The position numbers were made by a program, and so were the translations under genes. Shown one piece after another: positions 36,501 through 44,973 of a stretch of DNA of 64,000 nt (within the stretch, counting starts at the first letter, position 1; each line of letters begins with the position of its first letter). The DNA is from Mesonia sp. K7 (GTDB lineage: Bacteria > Bacteroidota > Bacteroidia > Flavobacteriales > Flavobacteriaceae): NCBI RefSeq assembly GCF_003233725.1, contig NZ_QKQV01000001.1, positions 186,001 through 250,000 on the forward strand. The letters are read 5' to 3'. A model generated the notes under the pieces. It was not told where the DNA came from, did not search any database, and was given only the letters and a program-made list of their open reading frames with translations.

Positions 36501-37529
36501 CTATTTAATGAGAACCCCTTTAAACTTAGCAATATTTTTCAAGGTAATTCCTGTTCCTCTTACCACGGCTCTTAACGGATCTTCTGCAATGTAAACCGGT
36601 AAATCTGTTTTGATAGACAGACGTTTGTCTAAGCCACGAAGCATCGAACCTCCTCCGGCAAGATAAACTCCGGTGTTGTAAATATCGGCTGCTAATTCTG
36701 GTGGGGTTTGTGATAAAGTTTCCATTACAGCATCTTCGATACGAAGTATAGATTTATCTAAAGCTTTGGCAATTTCTCGATAAGAAACTTCTACTTGTTT
36801 TGGTTTACCAGTAAGCAAATCACGTCCTTGAACACTCATATCTTCTGGTGGGACTTCTAAATCTTCTGTAGCAGCACCAATTTGTATTTTGATTTTCTCT
36901 GCGGTTCTTTCCCCAACATATAAGTTATGTTGTGTTCGCATGTAGTAAATGATATCATTGGTAAAAACATCACCTGCCACTTTTATCGATTTATCACAAA
37001 CAATTCCACCCAAAGCAATCACTGCAATTTCGGTGGTTCCACCTCCGATATCCACAATCATATTTCCTTTGGGCTGCATAATATCAACCCCAATACCTAT
37101 CGCTGCTGCCATAGGTTCGTGAATCAAGTAAACTTCTTTCCCATTGACACGTTCGGCACTTTCTTTTACCGCACGCATTTCTACTTCGGTAATTCCTGAA
37201 GGAATACATATTACCATTCGTAATGCGGGTGTAAATAATTTTCGCTTTAAAGCCGGAATATTTTTGATGAACATGGTAAGCATTTGCTCACTCGCGTCGA
37301 AATCTGCAATGACACCGTCTTTTAACGGGCGAATTGTCTTGATGTTTTCGTGTGTTTTACCTTGCATCATCGCTGCTTCTTTTCCTGCAGCTATTATTTT
37401 TCCTGTGGTACGATTTCTCGCTACGATAGAAGGACTATCAACAACAACCTTGTCGTTATGAATAATTAAAGTATTGGCAGTTCCTAAATCTATTGCAATT
37501 TCTTCGGTTAAAAAATCAAAAAATCCCAT
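36501..37529 (-). CDS. mreB: Rod shape-determining actin homologue MreB
   Basis: 342 residues, the usual length. Actin-fold motifs: AIDLGTANTLI (phosphate 1), VDIGGGTTEIAVI (phosphate 2) and GVYLAGGGSMLRG (adenosine). It polymerises under the membrane and orients cell-wall growth. It is the first gene of the cell-shape operon. A likely -7 box, TACCTTTA, lies at 37552-37559 on the minus strand, between purH and mreB. Confidence 0.97.
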   Translation of the reverse strand: MGFFDFLTEEIAIDLGTANTLIIHNDKVVVDSPSIVARNRTTGKIIAAGKEAAMMQGKTHENIKTIRPLKDGVIADFDASEQMLTMFIKNIPALKRKLFTPALRMVICIPSGITEVEMRAVKESAERVNGKEVYLIHEPMAAAIGIGVDIMQPKGNMIVDIGGGTTEIAVIALGGIVCDKSIKVAGDVFTNDIIYYMRTQHNLYVGERTAEKIKIQIGAATEDLEVPPEDMSVQGRDLLTGKPKQVEVSYREIAKALDKSILRIEDAVMETLSQTPPELAADIYNTGVYLAGGGSMLRGLDKRLSIKTDLPVYIAEDPLRAVVRGTGITLKNIAKFKGVLIK

Positions 37530-37565
37530 ATACGTGTTTAGTGGTAATTTGTAAAGGTATAAAAA

Positions 37566-39092
37566 TTAATGTTTAAAATGTCTCGTACCTGTCATAACCA
37601 TAGAAATATCATTTTTATTGCAATAATCTATACTTAAATTATCTTTTATAGATCCTCCTGGCTGAATAACTGCCGTGATTCCTGCCTTATGGGCAATTTC
37701 TACACAATCTGGAAACGGAAAAAAAGCATCACTTGCCATTACCGCTCCGTTCAAATCGAACTCGAAACTAGTTGCCTTTTCAATAGCTTGTCGTAAGGCA
37801 TCTACCCGTGAGGTTTGTCCTGTTCCGCTGGCACAAAGTTGTTTGTTTTTTGCTAAAACAATGGTATTCGATTTGGTGTGTTTACAAATTTTTGAAGCAA
37901 ATAATAAATCCTCTGTTTCTTGTGTAGTTGGTTTTTCGTTGGTCACCAAGTCTAAGTTTTCTTGACTATCGGTTTGTAAGTCTTTGTCCTGCACCAAAAC
38001 ACCATTTAAACAAGTTCTAACGGTAGTTGCAGGTAACTCGATATCTTTCTGAATGAGGATAATCCTGTTTTTCTTTCCTTTTAAAATTTCTAAGGCATCC
38101 TCGTCATAAGCTGGTGCAATCACCACTTCGCAAAACAATTGGTGTATTTCTTCCGCTGTAGCGGAATCTATTTTGGTATTACTAATTAATATTCCGCCAA
38201 AAGCAGAAACCGGATCACCAGCCAAAGCATCTTTGTAGGCTTCTAAAATCGTATTGCGTTGCGCCAAACCACACGCATTGTTGTGCTTTAAAATGGCAAA
38301 AGTGGGATTTTCTCCTTTAAATTCGTTCATCAGGTTAACGGCAGCATCAACGTCTAATAAGTTGTTATACGACAATTCTTTACCGTGTAATTTATCGAAC
38401 ATCGCTTCTAAATCACCATAGAAATAACCTTTTTGGTGCGGGTTTTCGCCGTAACGCAACTCACTTCCTTGATCAAAGCTTTGTTTGTAAACGACTTCTT
38501 CTTGATTAAAATAATTGAAAATAGCCGTATCGTAATGCGACGAAACATTAAATGATTTTGCGGCAAAACGCTTCCTATCGGCAAGGGTTGTTGCTCCGTT
38601 GTTTTTGTCTAACAAATCATACACTTCTTGGTAATCGTTCATCGACGAAACGCAAAGTACATCTTTAAAATTTTTCGCAGCTGCGCGAATGAGCGAAATA
38701 CCTCCGATATCTATTTTTTCTATAATATCTTGTTCGTTAGCTCCTGAAGCCACTGTTTTTTCAAATGGGTATAAATCGACAATGACGATGTCTAACTGCG
38801 GGATTTCATAAGTTTCCATCTCTTGGACATCGCTTTCGTTATCTTGACGGTTGAGAATACCTCCAAAAACTTTTGGGTGAAGCGTTTTTACACGACCTCC
38901 CAAAATAGAAGGGTACGAAGTCACGTCTTCCACCGGAACTACATTTATTCCTAGGTCTTTGATAAATTTTTCTGTTCCTCCGGTAGAATAAATGGTAATT
39001 CCCAATTCATCAAATTTTCTTACCAAAGGTTCTAATCCGTCTTTGTGAAATACCGAAATTAAGGCTGTTTTTGCCGTTTTTGTCTGATTCAT
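37566..39092 (-). CDS. purH: Bifunctional AICAR formyltransferase / IMP cyclohydrolase
   Basis: 508 residues. The N-terminal IMP cyclohydrolase (MGS-like) domain, with STGGTEKFIKDLG and GGRVKTLHPKVFGGIL, is followed by the AICARFT domain with LRYGENPHQKG, LKHNNACG and the closing MVMTGTRHFKH. It performs the last two steps to IMP. It is likely monocistronic, or precedes mreB by 36 bases with a promoter in between. A -7 box TACTTTCG (one mismatch) is on the minus strand at 39116-39123. Confidence 0.97.
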   Translation of the reverse strand: MNQTKTAKTALISVFHKDGLEPLVRKFDELGITIYSTGGTEKFIKDLGINVVPVEDVTSYPSILGGRVKTLHPKVFGGILNRQDNESDVQEMETYEIPQLDIVIVDLYPFEKTVASGANEQDIIEKIDIGGISLIRAAAKNFKDVLCVSSMNDYQEVYDLLDKNNGATTLADRKRFAAKSFNVSSHYDTAIFNYFNQEEVVYKQSFDQGSELRYGENPHQKGYFYGDLEAMFDKLHGKELSYNNLLDVDAAVNLMNEFKGENPTFAILKHNNACGLAQRNTILEAYKDALAGDPVSAFGGILISNTKIDSATAEEIHQLFCEVVIAPAYDEDALEILKGKKNRIILIQKDIELPATTVRTCLNGVLVQDKDLQTDSQENLDLVTNEKPTTQETEDLLFASKICKHTKSNTIVLAKNKQLCASGTGQTSRVDALRQAIEKATSFEFDLNGAVMASDAFFPFPDCVEIAHKAGITAVIQPGGSIKDNLSIDYCNKNDISMVMTGTRHFKH

Positions 39093-39115
39093 TTTTATGG
39101 TGCTGATTTAAGTTG

Positions 39116-39123
39116 CGAAAGTA
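39116..39123 (-). promoter_or_regulatory. -7 box of purH
   Basis: Minus-strand TACTTTCG, one mismatch to TAnnTTTG, 23 bases before the purH ATG. Confidence 0.45.
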
Positions 39124-39241
39124 ACATTTTAAGCACAAAACCTAAAGCGGAAACGCTTTTAAATTTTTAAAAATTGTAACAAAAAAATTAAATGTTCGTC
39201 CTATCTTTAAACCATCATTTTAGAAAACACGCCAGAAAGCT

Positions 39242-40498
39242 ATGCTAATCTACCTTAGAGTTATTAAAGAAAGTTTTAATTTCGCTATCAACTCTCTTAA
39301 AAACAACAAATTAAGGACATTTTTGTCTTTATTGGGCGTGACTATTGGTATTTTCTCAATTATTGCCGTTTTAGCTGCGGTAGATTCTTTAGAGAAAGAA
39401 GTAAAAGGCAGCTTGAGCTCGCTTGATAATAGCACGATTATCATCATGCGTTACTCGTTTGGTCCTACCGAAATCCCACGATGGAAATTAGAACAGTTTC
39501 CCGATGTGAGTTATGACGAATATGCTTACCTGAAAAAAAATATGCCCGATACCGAAGCCATTACGTTTTCTCTAAATGTCCCAGCCAATTCTATAACCTA
39601 TGAAGGAAAGCAAGCTGAAGGAGTAAGTATTGGCGCAATAGGCAGTGAATACTATTACATTGAAGCACTGCAATTAGAAGAAGGCCGATTTTTTAATGAG
39701 TCAGAGGCTAAAAGCGGTTCTAAAGTGCTTATTCTAGGTTATGAAATTGCCGAAAACCTTTTTACGACCCCACAAAATGCGATGGGCAAAGAAGTACGTT
39801 TGTACGGACAGCGTTTTAACGTGATTGGTGTTTTAGAAAAAGAAGGGCAAAATATGTTTGGTCCTTCCAAAGACGGGAGTGTTTTTATACCTGTAAATGT
39901 GGTACGCCAAATTTATGGGGACAATAATCGACAAACCTTTCCGCAAATTATCATTAAACCCGCAAGTGGTGTCGATAATGACGAATACATCGCTATGTTA
40001 GAACAGCAATTACGCTTATATCGTGGCTTGAAACCGACCGATATCAACAACTTTTTTGTCAATCAGCTTAAAGGCTTTACCGATTTGATAGACAACATCA
40101 CCGGGCAACTCAATTTTATGGGACTTATCATTAGCGGGTTTTCACTTTTGGTAGGTGGTTTTGGTATTGCCAACATTATGTTTGTATCGGTAAAAGAACG
40201 CACCAACATTATCGGCATACAAAAATCTTTGGGTGCTAAAAACAAGTTTATCTTACTTCAGTTTTTATTTGAAGCCATTATTCTAGCGCTCGTTGGTGGA
40301 ATGATTGGTGTTTTCTTAGTTTGGGTGATTGCGGCTGTACTTTCTAATTTTACAGGCGATTTTGAGTTTGTACTCTCTTTTATGAATATTTTTTACGGGG
40401 TTTCCGTTTCGATATTAATTGGTTTGATTTCTGGTATCTTCCCTGCCTTATCGGCTTCGCGACTAGATCCTGTAGAAGCGATTAGAACAGGATACTAA
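39242..40498 (+). CDS. ABC transporter permease, MacB/FtsX type
   Basis: 418 residues. An N-terminal membrane helix (after NKLRTFLSLLGVTIGIFSII), a large periplasmic MacB-type domain (about 50-280), then three helices at the C terminus with the FtsX motif ERTNIIGIQKSLGAK and the closing SASRLDPVEAIRTGY. It is probably an exporter or mechanotransmission permease. No ATPase partner is adjacent, so it would use one encoded elsewhere. A possible -7 box TATCTTTA is at 39202-39209. Confidence 0.92.
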   Translation: MLIYLRVIKESFNFAINSLKNNKLRTFLSLLGVTIGIFSIIAVLAAVDSLEKEVKGSLSSLDNSTIIIMRYSFGPTEIPRWKLEQFPDVSYDEYAYLKKNMPDTEAITFSLNVPANSITYEGKQAEGVSIGAIGSEYYYIEALQLEEGRFFNESEAKSGSKVLILGYEIAENLFTTPQNAMGKEVRLYGQRFNVIGVLEKEGQNMFGPSKDGSVFIPVNVVRQIYGDNNRQTFPQIIIKPASGVDNDEYIAMLEQQLRLYRGLKPTDINNFFVNQLKGFTDLIDNITGQLNFMGLIISGFSLLVGGFGIANIMFVSVKERTNIIGIQKSLGAKNKFILLQFLFEAIILALVGGMIGVFLVWVIAAVLSNFTGDFEFVLSFMNIFYGVSVSILIGLISGIFPALSASRLDPVEAIRTGY

Positions 40499-40518
40499 TT
40501 TCTTTCTCTTTTCAATAT

Positions 40519-40536
40519 CCCCGTTATTGGGTATGT
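40519..40536. promoter_or_regulatory. Operator-like dyad, copy 1 (before the unknown-kinase-regulator operon)
   Basis: ATCCCC-GTTATT-GGGTAT, one mismatch from the ATACCC-N6-GGGTAT of copies 2 and 3. It lies 59 bases before the ATG at 40596. Downstream, at 31 bases, comes AAAATAATTAAC, which also follows copy 2 at 34 bases. Confidence 0.6.
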
Positions 40537-40595
40537 TATTCTAAGATTTATTGCTTAATTTTAACTAAAAATAATTAACCAAAAATCTTTACAAC

Positions 40596-41102
40596 ATGAG
40601 AATCAATCAATCTATCAGAGAAATCAATAGTCACGATCCTGCTTTTAATAATAATTTTATGGTAGCAGGGGGACATAGTTACATCGAAGGTGAAATCTTT
40701 GAAGAGACTAGAGCATATATCAAAATTCCCGTTTCGAATGCAAATTACCTGTGCTATTCAATATATAACATTTCTTGTCCTACCGCAACAACTGTTTATG
40801 TTGTTATTACTGACAATACACACAACGAAAGAAAACCAGAGGAAACCACACATATTCTAGAATTGGATTTTATGTTGCACGAAACAGGAATCACCTCTCT
40901 ATATCGTAATAAACTACAAATCATTGTCTTAAGTGATCACCCAGAAGATTTCAATAGCAGCTTAGTAGATGAAGCAAGAACTTTAGTTAGCAGTCTTGGT
41001 TTAAGCGCGTATGAAGATCCTTGTGATGACAAAAAAACCATAGATGGCATCAAAACTGTTCAACCCCAAGAAGCATGTGGAGGAGTTATCACAAGATTAT
41101 AG
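40596..41102 (+). CDS. Unknown protein encoded upstream of a histidine kinase
   Basis: 168 residues, not recognised. No signal peptide or membrane segment, so probably cytoplasmic. The composition suggests a mixed alpha/beta domain, with strands around TTVYVVITDN and KLQIIVLSD. Four cysteines (53, 61, 143, 161), two of them in the C-terminal tail, where DPCDDKK and EACGG could form a disulfide or metal site. Its frame overlaps the start of the kinase gene by 28 bases, and an operator-like dyad lies upstream. The tight coupling suggests a ligand or accessory of the kinase; this is inference. Confidence 0.7.
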   Translation: MRINQSIREINSHDPAFNNNFMVAGGHSYIEGEIFEETRAYIKIPVSNANYLCYSIYNISCPTATTVYVVITDNTHNERKPEETTHILELDFMLHETGITSLYRNKLQIIVLSDHPEDFNSSLVDEARTLVSSLGLSAYEDPCDDKKTIDGIKTVQPQEACGGVITRL

Positions 41103-42802
41103 TATTATTTCTTTTAGCCTTTAACTTTGGGCTTGAGTTAGATACATACACCTATTTTTTTCAAAAAAAAAACTTAAATCATATTAATCAAAAAGCAAAG
41201 GCTGATAGTTTATTTTCTTTAGCCGAAAACTATAAAGGATTAAACAAAAATGATATTGCGTTAGCTAACTATGAAAAGGCTATTAAAATATATAATTCAT
41301 TAAAAGATCAAAAAAATATAGCCGTTTGTAATTATGAAATATTCTGGATATTAAATGCAGAAAAGAAATTAAGAAAAGAAGCACTACCATATCTTAATGA
41401 TTTTTATCGTTATGCCAGAGATAATAGTGACACAAAACTATTACTGAAAGCATACAATGCTTTTGGTAGCTACTATTTTGCTCGAAAAACTCAATTAAAA
41501 TCTAAGAATTATTTCTTAAAAGGAAAAAGAATAGCAGAAAAAAATAACGATAGCGTAAGCGTTGGAGCTTTTGCTGCAAATTTAGGTTTGATTTATTCAG
41601 GTTATATTAAAAAGCAGGATTCTGCAAGATATTATTATCAGGAAGCTTTAAAAAATTATAAAACACCTCGGGATAATGAGAAAATAGTCACTGCTTACAT
41701 TAACATTGCCAACAGTCTTGAAATAGATAAAGATTATAATAATGCATTGAGACATATACAAATTGCAGATACGATACAAGACTATGATCGTGAAGTGGCG
41801 TATAAAAAGATTATCTACCAGAAATACAGCACGTATTATAAAAACTTAGGTGATGTCGATAATGCCTTAAAATATTATGAGTTGTACAACCAAATGCGGG
41901 ACAGTATTAACCGTACTGAGCAAAACATTGCCATCTCAGAAATACAAACCAAATACGAAACCGAGAAAAAAGAAAAAGAAAACCTTATTCTAAAAACAGA
42001 AGTCGATCGTAGAAAAACTACTCAAAAAAGCATGATTATTGGTTTTATCGTCCTCGCCGTTTTGGGTGCAATTTTCACCTATCTGTTTTATAAAAACCTA
42101 AAGCGTAAGCAAATCATCAAAGAACAACAACAAGAAATCAACTTGCAAAATCTAGAGCGAAAACTAAAAAACGAAGAAGTAAATACCATCAATGCGATGG
42201 TGACCGAGCAAGAAAACGAGCGTCAACGTCTTGCGGAAAACCTGCATGACAATTTAGGTAGCACTTTGGCCGCTTTAAAACTGCATACTGATAACCTCAA
42301 AAATAAACTGGATAAAGAAAACCAAGCCGATATCGAAAAGTCACAAGTTTTGTTGGATGATGCTTATGAAAAGGTAAGAACCATCTCGCACCAAAAAAAC
42401 GCTGGTGTGATGGCAAAAGAAGGCTTGGTGCCGGCGGTAAAAAATTTAGCCAATAGCTTTTCGACCAACGATCTGCAGATTCATGTACAAGATTATTTAC
42501 AAGACGAACGTATCGAAAATCAATTGGAAATCACACTGTTTAGAATGATACAAGAGTTACTTGCCAACGCCATCAAACATGCACAAGCCCATGAAATAAA
42601 CATTTCACTAACGCACCACGAGAATTCACTCAACATCATTGTAGAAGACAATGGTGTAGGTTTTACAACCAATAAAAACCTAAAAAGAAACGGTATTGGT
42701 TTGTCAACCATCGACAAACGTGTAGAACACCTTGGCGGAACTTTAGAAATAGACAGCTATCCTCGTAGAGGAACCAGCATTATTATAAACATACCCACAT
42801 GA
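41075..42802 (+). CDS. TPR-containing sensor histidine kinase (HisKA_3, NarL-type)
   Basis: 575 residues. An N-terminal signal-anchor (about 7-20), an array of TPR-like helices (about 40-280), one transmembrane helix (about 319-338) and a coiled-coil linker. Then the HisKA_3 dimerisation helix with phosphoacceptor His391 in ENLHDNLGS, and a HATPase_c domain with N-box ELLANAIKH (494-502) and GIGLSTI. The TPR domain would be extracytoplasmic. The ATG at 41075 overlaps the upstream gene, and no other ATG is near. The stop overlaps the regulator start (ATGA). Confidence 0.92.
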   Translation: MWRSYHKIIVLFLLAFNFGLELDTYTYFFQKKNLNHINQKAKADSLFSLAENYKGLNKNDIALANYEKAIKIYNSLKDQKNIAVCNYEIFWILNAEKKLRKEALPYLNDFYRYARDNSDTKLLLKAYNAFGSYYFARKTQLKSKNYFLKGKRIAEKNNDSVSVGAFAANLGLIYSGYIKKQDSARYYYQEALKNYKTPRDNEKIVTAYINIANSLEIDKDYNNALRHIQIADTIQDYDREVAYKKIIYQKYSTYYKNLGDVDNALKYYELYNQMRDSINRTEQNIAISEIQTKYETEKKEKENLILKTEVDRRKTTQKSMIIGFIVLAVLGAIFTYLFYKNLKRKQIIKEQQQEINLQNLERKLKNEEVNTINAMVTEQENERQRLAENLHDNLGSTLAALKLHTDNLKNKLDKENQADIEKSQVLLDDAYEKVRTISHQKNAGVMAKEGLVPAVKNLANSFSTNDLQIHVQDYLQDERIENQLEITLFRMIQELLANAIKHAQAHEINISLTHHENSLNIIVEDNGVGFTTNKNLKRNGIGLSTIDKRVEHLGGTLEIDSYPRRGTSIIINIPT

Positions 42803-43425
42803 TACGATTAGCCATAGCAGAAGACCATCAAGCCTTGATAGACGGCATACAATTGTTACTTCAGTACGAAGAAAACATAGAAATTGTAGGCTTTGCCAAC
42901 AACGGTGAAGATTTGTTGGAAATTGTCCGTAAAAAACAACCTAACATGGTTTTAACCGATATCAGGATGCCGAAAATAGATGGTATTGCAGCTACCAAAA
43001 TCATCAAAAAAGAGTTTCCGCAAACCAAAGTTATTGCGTTTACCATGTTCGACCAAACCGATGCACTCCAACAAATGGTTGCTGCTGGAGCTTCGGGATA
43101 TTTACTAAAAAACGCCTCATTGACTGATGTAAAAAATGCCATTGAAAAAGTAGCTCAAGGCGAAACTTTTTTCGACAATCACCTCGATTTATCAAAATTG
43201 GAAGAAGAAAGTTCACGCACACAAACTGCTGTGCTTTCTAAAAGTGAAACCGAAATCTTAAAACTTATCGGTCAAGGAAAAACTTCCAACGAGATTGCTG
43301 ATATCAGGTTTTGCTCGGTTTCTACGGTAGAAACCCACCGCAAAAACATGATCAAAAAACTTAACCTACAAGGCAAAGGTGAATTGTTGCGTTATGCGCT
43401 CGAAAGCAAGTATGATTTTAAATAA
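42799..43425 (+). CDS. LuxR/NarL-type response regulator
   Basis: 208 residues. Receiver domain 1-120 with acidic pocket AEDH and phosphoacceptor Asp54 in LTDIRMP, then a C-terminal LuxR helix-turn-helix (about 145-205: LSKSETEILKLIGQGKTSNE and CSVSTVETHRKNMIKKL). It is the partner of the kinase that it overlaps by 4 bases. Dimeric regulators of this class bind inverted repeats. The dyad ATACCC-N6-GGGTAT begins at the base after its stop codon and before its own operon, which makes it the leading candidate binder. Confidence 0.94.
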   Translation: MIRLAIAEDHQALIDGIQLLLQYEENIEIVGFANNGEDLLEIVRKKQPNMVLTDIRMPKIDGIAATKIIKKEFPQTKVIAFTMFDQTDALQQMVAAGASGYLLKNASLTDVKNAIEKVAQGETFFDNHLDLSKLEEESSRTQTAVLSKSETEILKLIGQGKTSNEIADIRFCSVSTVETHRKNMIKKLNLQGKGELLRYALESKYDFK

Positions 43426-43443
43426 ATACCCATTTTCGGGTAT
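43426..43443. promoter_or_regulatory. Operator-like dyad, copy 2 (before the DUF5723 gene)
   Basis: ATACCC-ATTTTC-GGGTAT, perfect arms extended to 7 bp by an outer A/T pair. A -7-like box TAATTTTA starts 22 bases after the dyad (43466-43473), and the DUF5723 ATG is at 43507. Confidence 0.7.
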
Positions 43444-43465
43444 TTCAATCCATCTGCACTATTTA

Positions 43466-43473
43466 TAATTTTA
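43466..43473 (+). promoter_or_regulatory. -7-like box of the DUF5723 gene
   Basis: TAATTTTA, 22 bases after the dyad. The same spacing and nearly the same box (TATTTTTA) follow dyad copy 3. Confidence 0.45.
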
Positions 43474-43506
43474 GACCAAAATAATTAACAACCAAAATTA
43501 TCTATC

Positions 43507-44901
43507 ATGAAAAAACTAGTTTTCACACTCGCGTGTCTAGTTCCGTTATTGGGGTTTACGCAAGAACATTTTTTAGGAATCAATACTTCCCACAAAACTA
43601 CCATGCTCAATGTAGATAATAATCCTGCAGAGTTAGTGAACCTTTCCAACAAAGTAGATGTAAGTATATTTCACTTAAGTGTAAATGCCTCCAACAACAA
43701 AATCAATATGCTAGATTTTTTAGATACTGATAAATCTTCTGAAGCATACGAATCTGATTTATTAAGTGGAGATAACCCGTTTAACTCTACCATCAACTTA
43801 AAATTAATCGGCCCTTCTATTGGAGTAAGAATCAATAACTGGGGTTTTGGTTTTAAATACACCCTTAATGCCAATGTTTCCCTTACCGATGTCGACCCTA
43901 ATCTTATTGATATTATCGAAGCCGAAGAAGATTTAATTACCGAAATACAGACCAACGAAAATCAACGTATTACGGCGATTGGCTATCAAACACTGGATTT
44001 TTCTGTGGCTAGAAATATCATGGAAAACGAAACCTCTAAACTTTCTGCTGGTTTGACTTTAAAATTACTAGCCTCTGAAGCTTATGCCAATGGAGGAATA
44101 AATGAGCTTAATGTAAGTATCGAAAGAGAAAACGATGAGTTATATTTTAGTAATGGTAATGCTAGTATAGATTTTGCTTACGCCGGAATTTTTTCTGAAA
44201 GTTTTGAAGATTATAATTATAGTTTTTTAGGAAACGGTATCGATGGTCTAGGAACCGATATTGGTTTTAATTACCAGATAAAAAATGAAAATTCAAAATA
44301 TGCTTATAAATTAAACTTAGGCCTCGCCATAAAAGACATTGGTAGTATCAATATAGACGAAAATGCAAGAAGAGAAACTTATACGTTAGCTATTCCTGAG
44401 ACAGAGCGATTTAATGCTTCTGAGTTTGAAGATGTAGAGAACACAGAAGATGTCATCGCTATTTTAGAAGACAGTCCATATTTCACATCCACCGACTCCG
44501 AAACTACCGTCAAGGTTAAACTACCAACTTCTTTAAATATTTATGCCGATTATCAAGTTTACGGAAACTTGTTTGGGACAGTACAAATCAATCAAAGTCT
44601 GGTAAAAAATAGTGAAAATACAGTAATCCCTAATTACAGTACTTATGCCTTAATCCCGAGATACTCCGGAAAATCTTTTGAAGCTTATCTTCCTCTTAGT
44701 GTTTCTACCATTTCCAGTTTTAATGCAGGTTTTGGTTTACGCTTAGGTGGATTTTTTTACGTCGGTTCTTCTTCTGCGATTTCGGCAGCTTTTTCAGATA
44801 CCATCAAAAAAGCAGATGTACACCTTGGGTTCAGGTTTGGTATCGGGAAATCCAAAAGAACCTCTACCACTCAAGAAACAAGCAATAGTGAAATTGATTA
44901 A
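43507..44901 (+). CDS. DUF5723 family outer-membrane beta-barrel-like protein
   Basis: 464 residues. A signal peptide of about 19 residues ends in FTQ. The mature part is rich in alternating beta strands with aromatic ends, and begins FLGINTSHKTTMLNVDNNPA, as in Bacteroidota proteins of the PorV/UPF0164-like barrel type. A Ser/Thr/Lys-rich C terminus follows the last strand. Its function is unknown. The dyad upstream suggests control by the neighbouring response regulator. Confidence 0.8.
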   Translation: MKKLVFTLACLVPLLGFTQEHFLGINTSHKTTMLNVDNNPAELVNLSNKVDVSIFHLSVNASNNKINMLDFLDTDKSSEAYESDLLSGDNPFNSTINLKLIGPSIGVRINNWGFGFKYTLNANVSLTDVDPNLIDIIEAEEDLITEIQTNENQRITAIGYQTLDFSVARNIMENETSKLSAGLTLKLLASEAYANGGINELNVSIERENDELYFSNGNASIDFAYAGIFSESFEDYNYSFLGNGIDGLGTDIGFNYQIKNENSKYAYKLNLGLAIKDIGSINIDENARRETYTLAIPETERFNASEFEDVENTEDVIAILEDSPYFTSTDSETTVKVKLPTSLNIYADYQVYGNLFGTVQINQSLVKNSENTVIPNYSTYALIPRYSGKSFEAYLPLSVSTISSFNAGFGLRLGGFFYVGSSSAISAAFSDTIKKADVHLGFRFGIGKSKRTSTTQETSNSEID

Positions 44902-44920
44902 TCATTTCTTATTTTCATAT

Positions 44921-44949
44921 AAAAAAGCAGGAATTTCTTCCTGCTTTTT
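44921..44949. terminator. Bidirectional terminator between the DUF5723 and M49 genes
   Basis: Stem AAAAAGCAGGAA with its complement TTCCTGCTTTTT around a 4-base loop (TTTC), located between two converging genes. Confidence 0.85.
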
Positions 44950-44973
44950 ATTTCGCTCTATGCTAGAAATCTA

